Part shown: positions 34,611-43,539 of the stretch, piece after piece
Position numbering within the stretch: position 1 is the stretch's first letter
Layout of the letters: each line of letters opens with the position of its first letter
Assembly (NCBI RefSeq): GCF_009557455.1
Contig: NZ_CP045651.1
Span: 2,666,001-2,730,000 of the forward strand
Reading direction: 5' to 3'
DNA: 64,000 nt
Source of the DNA: Alistipes sp. dk3624
GTDB taxonomy: Bacteria; Bacteroidota; Bacteroidia; Bacteroidales; Rikenellaceae
The notes under the pieces: model-generated
Told to the model about the DNA's origin: nothing
The model's input: only the letters and a program-made list of their open reading frames with translations
The model's database searches: none
Translations under genes and position numbers: made by a program

Positions 34611-35957
34611 TTACAATTCGAATTCGAGGTTTTCGATCTCCGTGGCGATCTGTTTCACGAAACGGGTCGCTTCGCCGCCGTCCAGCGCGCGGTGATCGTA
34701 GGTAAGGCTCAGTCCGATGTGCGGAACGAAACCGTAGACTCCGCCGCCGAGGTCTTTCGGACGCGGAACGATCGTGTTCACGCCGAGGATCGCAACCTGC
34801 GGCAGATTGATGACCGGGGTAAAGATCTCTACGCCGTAGTTGCCGAGATTCGATACGGTGAACGAAGCGGCTTCCGAAGAGAGCAGATCCGGATCGATCG
34901 AGCCTTTCTTGCAGGCTTCGGCGACCTCTTTGAGCTGGCTGGCCAGCCCCTGGATCGACAGGTCGTCGGCATTCTTGACGGTCGGAACCATCAGGCCGCG
35001 TTCGGTATCGACGGCCAGTCCGAGGTGCACCTTCGAGAAGTTGCGGGTGCTGTCGCCGAGGAAGTGGGCGTTGACCTGCGGGAACTTCTTGAGAGCCTTG
35101 ATAACGGCCATACATACCATGTCGTTGAGGGTGATGTTGGTCGGGTAGCCGTTTTCGACCGCTTTTTTGACCTTCTTGCGCAGCGCCATGATGCGGCGGG
35201 CGTCGGCGCTGAGGTGGTGGGTAAGCTGCGCCGAATTCTGCAACGAAGCGTGCATCGCCTTGGCGATGATTTTGCGCATGTTCGAGATCGGCTTGATTTC
35301 GCTGTCGGTGGCGTAAACCGAATTCTTCAGCGCGCCTACGTCGGCGCCTTTGGCCATGCCGGCCAGTCCGCTTCCGGCCGTCGGAAGGGCTGCTCCCGTC
35401 TCTTTGATAATGGCTTTGGCCAGGGGCGTGGTTTTCGGAGCGGCTTCCGCGGCGGCTTTTACGTCGCGTTCGATCACGCGGCCGTGAGGGCCCGTTCCGG
35501 TCAACGCGGCAGCGTTGACGGCTTCTTTTTCTGCCAGCGCTTTGGCGCGCGGGGATACCGGCGACATTGTCCCCGAAGGAGCTGCCGCAGGCGCTGCCGC
35601 CGGTGCGGGCGCTGTCGTTTTTACTTCGGCGGGCGCTACCGTGGCCGCTGCCGGCACCGCAGGAGCGGCAACTTCTGCGGCGGCTGCGCCGCCCGGGCGG
35701 AATTCGTCGGTGGATTCGCCTTCGTTGCCGATCACCATCACGTTGGTCAGCACCGGTATTTCATCGCCGTTGTCGAAAAAAACGTCCAGAACCGTTCCGG
35801 CTACCTGGGCTTCTTCCTCGAAAGAGGCTTTGTCCGTTTCATAGGCGAAGAGGATATCTCCCACCGCTACGGTGTCGCCTTTTTTCTTTTTCATTTCGGT
35901 CAGGATACAGCTTTCTACGGACTGTCCCTGCTTCGGCATGATAACTACTGTTGCCAT
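34611..35957 (-). CDS. Dihydrolipoamide acyltransferase (E2)
   Basis: 448 residues. Single N-terminal lipoyl domain with the lipoylated Lys at K43 (YETDKASF), an Ala/Pro-rich linker (about 95-130), a peripheral subunit-binding domain (VSPRAKALAEKEAV...GRVIERDV) and the acyltransferase domain ending with DHRALDGG (catalytic H422, D426). First gene of the minus-strand train. The lipoate ligase at the other end of the train probably lipoylates K43. Confidence 0.95.
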   Translation of the reverse strand: MATVVIMPKQGQSVESCILTEMKKKKGDTVAVGDILFAYETDKASFEEEAQVAGTVLDVFFDNGDEIPVLTNVMVIGNEGESTDEFRPGGAAAAEVAAPAVPAAATVAPAEVKTTAPAPAAAPAAAPSGTMSPVSPRAKALAEKEAVNAAALTGTGPHGRVIERDVKAAAEAAPKTTPLAKAIIKETGAALPTAGSGLAGMAKGADVGALKNSVYATDSEIKPISNMRKIIAKAMHASLQNSAQLTHHLSADARRIMALRKKVKKAVENGYPTNITLNDMVCMAVIKALKKFPQVNAHFLGDSTRNFSKVHLGLAVDTERGLMVPTVKNADDLSIQGLASQLKEVAEACKKGSIDPDLLSSEAASFTVSNLGNYGVEIFTPVINLPQVAILGVNTIVPRPKDLGGGVYGFVPHIGLSLTYDHRALDGGEATRFVKQIATEIENLEFEL

Positions 35958-36009
35958 AATTTAGGTTTAAGTATGTTGGTTTTAAATTGTAGTTTTTGGA
36001 AAATCATTG

Positions 36010-36039
36010 CAAAGTTACAACAATAACTTAGATATACAA
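36010..36039 (-). promoter_or_regulatory. Promoter of the E2-led operon
   Basis: Minus strand TTG (36039-36037), 19-bp spacer, TAACTTTG (36017-36010), 52 bp upstream of the E2 ATG. The -33 element lies inside operator-like site O1. Confidence 0.65.
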
Positions 36040-36040
36040 G
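36027..36040. promoter_or_regulatory. Putative GntR operator O1
   Basis: CTTAGATATACAAG, 12 of 14 matches to the palindrome CTTGTATATACAAG. It covers the -33 element of the E2 operon, so binding would block RNA polymerase. Confidence 0.5.
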
Positions 36041-36113
36041 TGATTTTGATAATTTTTTTTAAGCGTTGATAACAAGCGTGTTATTGAAAATATTAATACT
36101 TACAAGTTTGTAG

Positions 36114-36127
36114 CTTGTATATACAAA
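36114..36127. promoter_or_regulatory. Putative GntR operator O2
   Basis: CTTGTATATACAAA, with the perfect 12-bp palindrome TTGTATATACAA at 36115-36126. It lies 16 bp upstream of the -33 element of the gntR promoter and 74 bp from O1, close to seven helical turns, so looping between the sites is possible. HutC-type GntR regulators such as TreR use similar palindromes (from memory). Confidence 0.55.
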
Positions 36128-36142
36128 TTTGTTGACTTGGAA

Positions 36143-36174
36143 TTTGGAATAACAGAATACTTTGTCTACTTTTG
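36143..36174 (+). promoter_or_regulatory. gntR promoter
   Basis: TTTG (36143-36146), 20-bp spacer, TACTTTTG (36167-36174), giving a leader of about 100 nt before the gntR ATG. Confidence 0.6.
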
Positions 36175-36276
36175 GACTGCCCGGCGTGCGGTTCGGACGG
36201 CAGTCCGGTCGCAGTATTCGGTTGACCGATAAGTCGGTTCGGCGGTGTGCGGGGCGGTTAATTCAGAGAAATTGTT

Positions 36277-36984
36277 ATGGGCAATTTGCCGCAGTATAAA
36301 CAAATGTACGAAACGTTGCGCGGACAGATCGCGTCGGGGGAATTCCGTCCGGGCGATTTGCTGCCGTCCGAGCACGATCTTTGCCGGCGGTACCGCCTGG
36401 CGCGGCCGACCGTGCGCAAGGCGCTCGACCAGTTGGTCGCCGACGGGTTCATTGTCAAACACCAGGGTAAAGGCAGTATCGTCAAAGGGGCGCCCAAAGG
36501 AATCGGTATCTTGTCGCTGACCGGAACGACCTCGGCGCTGAGCAGCGCGAATCTTTCGACGCACATCATACTGAAGCCGGAGTCCCGGCCGTTGGACGAG
36601 GCGTTTTCATTCCCGGTCGAACCGCAGGAGCAGCGGGCCGGCTGTTTTTATTTCGAGCGGCTGCGGCTGGTGAACGGCGAGCCGGTGTTTTTCGATATAA
36701 CGATGCTGCCCGATATCAACCTGCCCCGTTTCGCCGAATACGATCTCGAAAACCGTTCGCTGTTCGATTCGCTGCGAACGCGCTATCAGATCGTCGTGAC
36801 CGGCGGAACGCAGCAGCTTTTCGCGATCCGCGCCGACAAGCGGCTGCAGGAGTACCTGAACGTGCGCGCCGGCCATCCGATCCTGCAGTTGAACCGGAAG
36901 ATCGAGACTAATCGTCCCGGTTTCCATATTTACAGTCAGGTTTTCTGCGCCACGCAGGGCTACGGCCTGATCGGAACTTTTTGA
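36277..36984 (+). CDS. GntR family (HutC/UTRA) transcriptional regulator
   Basis: 235 residues. N-terminal winged helix (about 5-75: YKQMYETLRGQIASGEF, GDLLPSEHDLCRRYRLARPTVRKAL, HQGKGSIV) and a C-terminal UTRA effector-binding domain (about 90-232, with GCFYFERLRLVNGEPV and the ending VFCATQGYGL). Members usually sense sugar phosphates or related metabolites. Divergent from the E2-led train, with palindromes in between, so it most likely controls that operon and itself. Followed by the isomerase gene after 38 bp. Confidence 0.93.
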   Translation: MGNLPQYKQMYETLRGQIASGEFRPGDLLPSEHDLCRRYRLARPTVRKALDQLVADGFIVKHQGKGSIVKGAPKGIGILSLTGTTSALSSANLSTHIILKPESRPLDEAFSFPVEPQEQRAGCFYFERLRLVNGEPVFFDITMLPDINLPRFAEYDLENRSLFDSLRTRYQIVVTGGTQQLFAIRADKRLQEYLNVRAGHPILQLNRKIETNRPGFHIYSQVFCATQGYGLIGTF

Positions 36985-37022
36985 GAAGAGGGGGATTCAT
37001 TGCATAATCGACCGAATTTATT

Positions 37023-37997
37023 ATGAAAAACGATACGAATATGAGTCAGATCAAGCAGTATGCGATCGATACGTTCAACGCCGAGGCGGACGCCATTCGC
37101 AACCTGAGCAACCTGTTGACCGACGATTTCGACCAGGCGGTCGAGGCGATACTGGTTTGTACCGGCAAGGTCGTCGTTACCGGCATGGGCAAATCGGGTA
37201 TCATCGGTAAAAAAATCGCCGCTACGCTGGCCAGTACCGGGACACCGGCTTTTTTCCTGCATCCGGGCGAAGCCTATCACGGCGACCTGGGTATGATCTC
37301 GAAGAACGACGTGGTGCTGGCGATCGCCAATTCGGGACAGACCGACGAGGTGCTGAAGCTGATCCCGTTCATGCAGAACAACGGCAATACGATCATCGCC
37401 ATTACCGGCAACCCGCAGTCAACGCTGGCTAAAAATGCGCATTTTCATTTGAATATCAATGTGGGGCGCGAAGCGTGTCCGCTGAATCTGGCTCCCACGT
37501 CGTCGACGACCGCGATGCTTGTGATGGGCGACGCGCTGGCGATCGCGCTGATGAAGATGCGGAATTTCAAGGCGGAGGATTACGCCGTGTTTCATCCGGG
37601 CGGAAGCCTCGGACGCCGGCTGTTGACCCGCGTGCGCGACGTGATGCGCAAGGACGGCGTTCCGTGCGTTCCGAAGACGATGACCCTCGGCGAGGTCATC
37701 ATTGCGATCAGCGACGCCCGGCTCGGGATTGCCGCGGTCGTCGAGAACGGCAAGTTGATCGGTGTGATTACCGACGGGGACGTGCGCCGGGCGATGGCTA
37801 AATACAAGGAGAATTTTTTCCGGATCGAGGCGCAGGAGATCATGTCGCGCAATCCGAAAACCATTTCGCCCGATGTCCGCATTACGGCGGCCGAAGAGAT
37901 GATGCGCGTCAATAAGATCCATTCGATCATCGTGGTCGACGATGCGGGCGCCGTGGCGGGCGTCGTCGAATTTTTCAACGTGTCGGTGCTCGGATAG
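37023..37997 (+). CDS. KpsF/GutQ family sugar-phosphate isomerase (arabinose-5-phosphate isomerase-like)
   Basis: 324 residues. SIS domain (about 40-180: VVVTGMGKSGIIGKKIAATLASTGTPAFFLHPGEA is the family stretch, landmarks GMGKSG and HPGEAYHGDLGM), the family's APTSSTTAMLVMGDALA motif, then two CBS domains (about 210-324). Interconverts ribulose 5-phosphate and arabinose 5-phosphate, supplying Kdo synthesis (KdsD), or serves a sugar operon as GutQ does. Co-directional with the GntR gene rather than with Kdo genes, so a pathway-specific role is possible. An alternative start is at 37041. Confidence 0.92.
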   Translation: MKNDTNMSQIKQYAIDTFNAEADAIRNLSNLLTDDFDQAVEAILVCTGKVVVTGMGKSGIIGKKIAATLASTGTPAFFLHPGEAYHGDLGMISKNDVVLAIANSGQTDEVLKLIPFMQNNGNTIIAITGNPQSTLAKNAHFHLNINVGREACPLNLAPTSSTTAMLVMGDALAIALMKMRNFKAEDYAVFHPGGSLGRRLLTRVRDVMRKDGVPCVPKTMTLGEVIIAISDARLGIAAVVENGKLIGVITDGDVRRAMAKYKENFFRIEAQEIMSRNPKTISPDVRITAAEEMMRVNKIHSIIVVDDAGAVAGVVEFFNVSVLG

Positions 37998-38025
37998 CGT
38001 TCCGGAATGCCGTAAGCGACCGTCG

Positions 38026-38060
38026 AAAAGCCCGCGCAGAATTATTCTGCGCGGGCTTTT
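38026..38060 (+). terminator. Terminator of the gntR-isomerase unit
   Basis: Perfect inverted repeat with 17-bp arms (38026-38042 and 38044-38060) around a single T; GC-rich core, ending in TTTT. Confidence 0.85.
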
Positions 38061-38137
38061 CATCGGGTCGTGGTATGGGCATTGCGGCGGCTCGGTTGCC
38101 GTCTGCGACCGAATAAGCGGCTTCCGGGGCGGCCGTT

Positions 38138-38167
38138 TTTGCATTTGCGAAAAAAGAATTAATTTTG
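38138..38167 (+). promoter_or_regulatory. AraC-family gene promoter
   Basis: TTTG (38138-38141), 18-bp spacer, TAATTTTG (38160-38167), 41 bp before the ATG at 38209. Confidence 0.5.
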
Positions 38168-38208
38168 AGGACGGCGGCGGGCATCCGCGGCCGCTAAACC
38201 GGAATCCG

Positions 38209-39123
38209 ATGGCAACGAAGGATCAGAGCGAGTTCAAATACCTGGTGGCGAACGATCGGGACCGGCTGTGGGGAATTACCGTCACGTCGGTCGGTTTTCA
38301 GCGCATCGACGCGGACGAAGCCTATCCTCCGGCCGACCACCCGGCCGGTTATTATTTCAACGTGACCGCCGGCCGGGTGCTCGACGAATACCAGTTGATC
38401 TACGTGGTCGACGGAGAGGGCGTTTTCGAATCCGACGGCAAGACATACGCGCTGGCTCCCGGGGCGATGTTCTTGATCTTTCCCGGATGCTGGCATACGT
38501 ACCGTCCGAACCGCAAAACCGGTTGGAGCGTCTATTGGATCGGTTTCCGGGGCAAGGTGGTCGACGAACGGGTTGCCGGCGGCTTTTTCAGCGGGCGTTC
38601 GCCGGTCTACAACGTAGGGATCAGTACGCTGGCGATCGACGTTTACCGCGGCGCGATGCAGGCGGCCGGACAGGAGGGCCCTTATTACCAGCAGATGCTG
38701 TCCGGCGCCGTTTCGCTGTTGATGGGGGTGGCGCTGAACCTGAATTCCGGCCGGAAATCCCCGAACGACGAGACGTGCGATAAAATCGCCCGGGCGAAGG
38801 TGATCATGCGCGATAACCTGTCCGAAAATATCAGCGCGCAGGAGGTGGCCCGGCGGCTGCACGTCAGCTACTCGTGGTTCCGCACGGCGTTCAAACGGCA
38901 CGCCGGGATGGCGCCGGCGCAGTATATCCTCGAACTGAAACTGTTCCGGGCGATGGAGTTGCTTTCCGATCCGGCGATGACGGTCAAGGAGGTTTCCTAT
39001 GCGTTGGATTTCAACTCTTCGCGTTATTTCTCCAGCTTTTTCCGCAAGCGCACCGGGTACAGTCCGCAGGAGTACCGCTGCCGGCTGCGCGGCAGCGAAG
39101 CCACGGACGATCCGCTCGACTGA
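38209..39123 (+). CDS. AraC family transcriptional regulator
   Basis: 304 residues from MATKDQSEFKY; a longer open frame upstream runs through the terminator and is not used. N-terminal cupin-like sensing domain (about 30-130, with YQLIYVVDGEGVFE, GAMFLIFPGCWHTYRP and WSVYWIGFRG) and a C-terminal double helix-turn-helix (about 195-295: ISAQEVARRLHVSYSWFRTAFKR is the first, MTVKEVSYALDFNSSRYFSSFFRK the second; given here as landmarks). Probably activates the following glycosidase genes in response to a sugar. Confidence 0.93.
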   Translation: MATKDQSEFKYLVANDRDRLWGITVTSVGFQRIDADEAYPPADHPAGYYFNVTAGRVLDEYQLIYVVDGEGVFESDGKTYALAPGAMFLIFPGCWHTYRPNRKTGWSVYWIGFRGKVVDERVAGGFFSGRSPVYNVGISTLAIDVYRGAMQAAGQEGPYYQQMLSGAVSLLMGVALNLNSGRKSPNDETCDKIARAKVIMRDNLSENISAQEVARRLHVSYSWFRTAFKRHAGMAPAQYILELKLFRAMELLSDPAMTVKEVSYALDFNSSRYFSSFFRKRTGYSPQEYRCRLRGSEATDDPLD

Positions 39124-39182
39124 CGGATCAAAAATCAGAACTTATATATCAATTTTGGAACACGATCCGCGTCCGGTCGTTT

Positions 39183-39190
39183 TACTTTTG
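39183..39190 (+). promoter_or_regulatory. -7 element for the glycosidase operon
   Basis: TACTTTTG, 50 bp before the ATG at 39241. A TTTG lies 25 bp upstream (39154-39157), longer than usual, as may be expected for an activator-dependent promoter. Confidence 0.4.
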
Positions 39191-39240
39191 TATGAACGAG
39201 GGAGATCGTGCGTAATTTTTTAACCCGAACAGAAATCGTT

Positions 39241-40326
39241 ATGAAAAAGAAACTGTTTGTCGCCGCGGCCTTGCTGGCGGCGATGGGCGCGTCCGGCAAG
39301 GGACGCGATGCCGCTCCGAAACGGATCGCCGATTCCGACGGAATCGTCCGGATCGAGGTGCTCGCCTGCGAGGATACGATCCTCCGCCGCGGTTCTCCGG
39401 ATACGGAAGATATCAAATACGGATTCGAGGGCGGCCGGGTCGTGAAAATCGGAAACACTTATCACATGATTACGTCGGAGATGGTCGGCGATCCGTACTG
39501 CGTGCGGATGCGCACCGGCTACTGGACTTCCGAGAACGGGACGGACTGGCGCCGCCGGGCCACGATCCGCGAGTCGGACGCCGATTTTACCGGCGCGTCG
39601 CAGCGCGCGGCGATCTGGGGGCCGATGATGGTCTACCATAAAAAAGACAAACGGTGGCATCTCTTTTACGTATGCTATAAGGCGCTTCCGCAGCAACCCG
39701 ACGTCAATAACCTGAATTTTGACGGCGTGATTCAGCACGCCGTTTCCGATGTAAAAGGAATCGAAGGGATCGGCGGTCCCTATACCGACCGCGAAATATT
39801 GATGCGCTACGACGAGAATCCCGATCCGTGGGAGGGACATCAGGGGGTCGATTCGTTTTTCCCGTATCGAATCGGAAAGCAGTGGTACGCGCTGTACGGC
39901 AGCGCGACGACCCAGCAGATGTCCACCTGCAGGTGGATGGTCGGGATGGCCCGGGCCGACCGAATCGAAGGGCCGTGGACGCGGATGAGCGAACTGAACC
40001 CGGTAGGCCTGGAGAGTTTTGCCGAGAATCCGATCGTGATGCGGCTCGAAAACGGAGTTTATATCGCGATCGTCGACGGCGGTCCGTGGGTCGATAAGCT
40101 GGGATATACGTTGTCGTGGGACGGTGTGCACTGGTCGAAACTGCGCCACATCGACATCGAACCGGTCGTGAAAAAATGGTGGACCGCGCTGCGGACGCCG
40201 ATTTCGCTGATCAAGGAGAAGGACGGCACGTATACGATGTTCTTCACCGCATTTAAGGATTACGACGGCCTGTCGTACGGGGTGGTCAGCAAGTTGAAAC
40301 TGAAACTTACCTTTTTAGATAAATAA
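39241..40326 (+). CDS. Five-bladed beta-propeller glycoside hydrolase-like protein, secreted
   Basis: 361 residues with a signal peptide (MKKKLFVAAALLAAMGASG). Repeating blade patterns fit the GH43/GH117/GH32 fold: GGRVVKIGNTYHMITSEM, RTGYWTSENGTDW, AIWGPMMVYHKKDKRWHLFYV, NPIVMRLENGVYIAIVDGG and YTLSWDGVHWSKL. The exact family and substrate cannot be assigned by eye. First structural gene after the AraC regulator, probably acting outside the cytoplasm on glycans. Confidence 0.75.
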   Translation: MKKKLFVAAALLAAMGASGKGRDAAPKRIADSDGIVRIEVLACEDTILRRGSPDTEDIKYGFEGGRVVKIGNTYHMITSEMVGDPYCVRMRTGYWTSENGTDWRRRATIRESDADFTGASQRAAIWGPMMVYHKKDKRWHLFYVCYKALPQQPDVNNLNFDGVIQHAVSDVKGIEGIGGPYTDREILMRYDENPDPWEGHQGVDSFFPYRIGKQWYALYGSATTQQMSTCRWMVGMARADRIEGPWTRMSELNPVGLESFAENPIVMRLENGVYIAIVDGGPWVDKLGYTLSWDGVHWSKLRHIDIEPVVKKWWTALRTPISLIKEKDGTYTMFFTAFKDYDGLSYGVVSKLKLKLTFLDK

Positions 40327-40413
40327 CCGTGTCGGGGGGAGACGAAGGCGCGCGCCGGTACGGAACGGGGGCTCTTTTCGGTGCGGGCGGCATAACCTAC
40401 AAATATTGGACGA

Positions 40414-43400
40414 ATGAAAAAAATCCACTTGACCATCTTGTCTTTGATGCTTGCCGTCGGCGGAACTGCCGACGCGCAGGACGGAGCCGACGCCCAATCG
40501 GCGCAGCGGCTTTTCGATCAATTCGCCGATCCCGGCAGCGAGTTCCGCACCAAGCCGTTTATGGTGTGGAACACCGAGATTACGCCGCACCGGATCGACC
40601 GTATCCTTTCCGAATATAAGGAACAGGGCTGCGGCGGCGTATTTATCCATCCGCGGCTCGGACTGATTACCGAGTACCTGTCGCCGACGTGGAACGAGAT
40701 GGTGAAATATACGGTGGACAAGGGGCGCGATCTGGGACTCGAAGTGTGGCTTTACGACGAAAATTCCTACCCGAGCGGTTTCGCCGGCGGGCATGTGCCG
40801 CGCGAGATGCCGGAAGCGTTCAACCAGGGACAGGGCCTGAAACCGACGGCGGCCGATACGATGCCCGCCGATGTTTCGAAATATTTCGTGATTGTCGCCG
40901 AGGAGGACGGTAAATTCGAAAACGTTACCGAGCGGGCCGCTTCGATGGCCGGACGGCCGGGCCGGTTTTACCTGTATGAAAAGACTTTTTACCAGCCGTC
41001 GCCGTGGTATGCCGGCGGGCCGTATGTCGACTTGCTGGCGCACGGGGTGACCGACAAATTCATGGAGATCACGATGCAGGGTTACGAAAAGACGTTTGGA
41101 GGCGACCTGAAGGGAAATGTGAAGGGCGTTTTTACCGACGAACCCGAGATCGTGTCGCCCGGCGGCGTGCGTTGGACGCCCGATCTGTTCGACGTTTTCC
41201 GTAGCGAGTACGGTTACGATCTGAGCGACTGCTTGCCGCAGTTGCACGAGGAAATCGGGGATTGGCGAAAGGTGCGTCACGACTATTTCCAGTTGCTCAA
41301 CCGCCTGTTTGTCGAGCGCTGGGCCAGGCCGTGGTACGATTACTGTGCCGGGAAAGGGATTTCGTGGACGGGGCACTACTGGGAGCATAACTGGCCGCTG
41401 GTGACCGGCGTTACGGACAACATGTCGATGGCCGCGTGGCAGCAGGTTCCGGGGATCGACATGCTGTTCAACCAGTTCAATGAAAAGAGCACCGGCGCGC
41501 AGTTCGGGAATATCCGGTCGGTGAAGGAGGTGCGGAGCATAGCCAACCAGCTCGGGCGGCGGCGCGTCCTGAGCGAAACTTACGGCGGCGGCGGATGGAA
41601 CGTGACGTTCAAAGATATGAAACGGCTGTGCGACTGGCAGATGGTGCTGGGCGTCAACTTGGTCAATCAGCACGTAGGGCACATGAGCATGGCCGGGGTG
41701 CGTAAGTTCGATTATCCGCCGATGTTCAATCAGAGCGCCGCGTGGTGGAACGACTACCGGGCGCTGAACGATTACATCGCCCGCATTTGCGCGGCGATGA
41801 GCCTCGGCGAACAGCGAAACGATATTCTGGTGCTGGAACCTACGACCTCGGTATGGATGTATAACCAGTATTACGGGACTGCGTCTTTGAACCGGGCGAT
41901 GGAGATCGGGCAGGCGTTTCAGGATTTGGTGACGGAACTCGAACACGCGCAGGTGGAATTCGACCTGGGATGCGAAAATATTTTCCGGACGAACGGAAGC
42001 GTCCGCGACGGAAAGTTCGTCGTTGGGCAGCGGGCGTACGGTACTTTTGTCGTTGCGCCGCAGACCGAAAACCTCGAACGCGAAACGTTCGATATGTTGC
42101 GCGGGTTCGTGCGCACCGGCGGCCGGCTGATCGCTTTCGGGCATCCGTCCCGCGTGGAAGGCGAACCGTCTGCGGAAGCGGAAGCTTTTTTTGCGTCGGA
42201 CAGCGTGATTTCGCTGGCGGAATGCACACCGGAAGCGATCGACCGTTATTTGCGCAGCGAGGGCATCCGGTTTGTCCGCCGGGAAGGGGGCGATCTGCAC
42301 CATCACCGCAGGGAGTTCGACGGCGGCCAGACGCTGCTGCTGGTGAATGCTTCGCTCGACGAAGCATCCGACGTGGAAGTCGCGCTGAACGGGAAACATG
42401 CGGTGCGGATGGATGCGCTCGACGGGAAGGTATATGAAATGCCGGTCGAAACGGCAAATGGTGCTGTGACCGTAAAAACCCGTGTCGAACCGGCCGGCAG
42501 CGTGCTGCTGTATGTTTCTAACGATCCGGTCGAAGCCCGGAAACCGCAGGTGTCGACGGGCGGTACGCCGTTGCAGGCCGACGGTCCGATGCGGATCGCA
42601 CGCCACAGGGACAACGTGCTGCTGATCGATTTTATCGATTTGCAAAACGGGGACAAGCAGTACAAAGATATTTATTACAACAATGCAGGCGCGGAAGTAT
42701 TCCGCAACGCCGGGCTGAGCGGCAATCCGTGGTTCTGGGCGATGCAGTACAAGCAGGATATCGTGAACATGGATCTTTCTGCCGCGCCGGGCTTTACGGC
42801 CGCCTACCGTTTTACCGTTTCGGGTACCGGGGTGGACACGAAGTCGATGAAGATTCTGGTGGAACGCCCCTGGCTGTATACCGTTAAGGTGAACGGCACG
42901 CCCGTGCAGGCCGGCGAAGATTGGCTGCTGGACGAAGAGTTCAAGTTGATCCCGGTCGGGAAATACGTGCATTCCGGAGAGAATACGGTCGAACTGGTCG
43001 CCGCTAAAACGACCGTCCATACCGAATTGGGCGCCGTCTATGTGCTGGGCGATTTCGAGGTCGTGCAGCGCGGCGACCGCTGGACGATCGTGCCGGCGGC
43101 CCGTTACGGTTCACTGCGGAACTGGCAGGCGCTCGGCGCGCCGTTCTACCCGTGGGAGATGAAATACGCGAAACGCTTCAAAGTGAACGGCGTTGCCGGG
43201 AAAAGCTATTACGTAAAGGCCGACCGCTGGACGGGGTCGCTCGTCGAGGTATGGGTCAACGGCCGTAAGGCGGGCGTCGTTTTCGCCGAGCCGTACACGC
43301 TCGATGTCACGCCTTTCGTCCGGAAAGGGAAAAACGACGTCGAACTGCGCGTGGTGGGAAACATGGAAAACCTGATCGGTCCGCACCACGTCGCCTACGA

Positions 43401-43512
43401 CGGCATTGTCGATCCGAACCGGTGGAACGTGCCGCAGTTGCGTAAGGCGTCGGAATATTTCCTGACGCCGTTCGGGTTGCAGGAGGATTTTGCGCTCGTC
43501 GAATGCGAATGA
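40414..43512 (+). CDS. GH106-like alpha-L-rhamnosidase-type glycosyl hydrolase, secreted
   Basis: 1032 residues with signal peptide (MKKIHLTILSLMLAVGGTADA). The N-terminal catalytic region has the motifs of this family: KPFMVWNTEITPHRI, GCGGVFIHPRLGL, LGLEVWLYDENSYPSG and GVFTDEPEIVSPGG, the last carrying candidate acidic residues, and ISWTGHYWEHNWPL. A C-terminal jelly-roll with NPWFWAMQYKQDI and GKSYYVKADRWTGSLVEVWVNG follows. GH106 enzymes release rhamnose; some relatives have other activities. Follows the propeller protein by 87 bp. Confidence 0.78.
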   Translation: MKKIHLTILSLMLAVGGTADAQDGADAQSAQRLFDQFADPGSEFRTKPFMVWNTEITPHRIDRILSEYKEQGCGGVFIHPRLGLITEYLSPTWNEMVKYTVDKGRDLGLEVWLYDENSYPSGFAGGHVPREMPEAFNQGQGLKPTAADTMPADVSKYFVIVAEEDGKFENVTERAASMAGRPGRFYLYEKTFYQPSPWYAGGPYVDLLAHGVTDKFMEITMQGYEKTFGGDLKGNVKGVFTDEPEIVSPGGVRWTPDLFDVFRSEYGYDLSDCLPQLHEEIGDWRKVRHDYFQLLNRLFVERWARPWYDYCAGKGISWTGHYWEHNWPLVTGVTDNMSMAAWQQVPGIDMLFNQFNEKSTGAQFGNIRSVKEVRSIANQLGRRRVLSETYGGGGWNVTFKDMKRLCDWQMVLGVNLVNQHVGHMSMAGVRKFDYPPMFNQSAAWWNDYRALNDYIARICAAMSLGEQRNDILVLEPTTSVWMYNQYYGTASLNRAMEIGQAFQDLVTELEHAQVEFDLGCENIFRTNGSVRDGKFVVGQRAYGTFVVAPQTENLERETFDMLRGFVRTGGRLIAFGHPSRVEGEPSAEAEAFFASDSVISLAECTPEAIDRYLRSEGIRFVRREGGDLHHHRREFDGGQTLLLVNASLDEASDVEVALNGKHAVRMDALDGKVYEMPVETANGAVTVKTRVEPAGSVLLYVSNDPVEARKPQVSTGGTPLQADGPMRIARHRDNVLLIDFIDLQNGDKQYKDIYYNNAGAEVFRNAGLSGNPWFWAMQYKQDIVNMDLSAAPGFTAAYRFTVSGTGVDTKSMKILVERPWLYTVKVNGTPVQAGEDWLLDEEFKLIPVGKYVHSGENTVELVAAKTTVHTELGAVYVLGDFEVVQRGDRWTIVPAARYGSLRNWQALGAPFYPWEMKYAKRFKVNGVAGKSYYVKADRWTGSLVEVWVNGRKAGVVFAEPYTLDVTPFVRKGKNDVELRVVGNMENLIGPHHVAYDGIVDPNRWNVPQLRKASEYFLTPFGLQEDFALVECE

Positions 43513-43539
43513 TTATTTTTTGAAAACGAATAAAAAAAC

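Noticed and set aside
40315-43020. Very long antisense open frame opposite the GH106-like gene
   Set aside because: It lies in a fixed phase against a clearly homologous gene, has no recognisable motif and has His/Arg-rich composition typical of antisense frames in GC-rich DNA.
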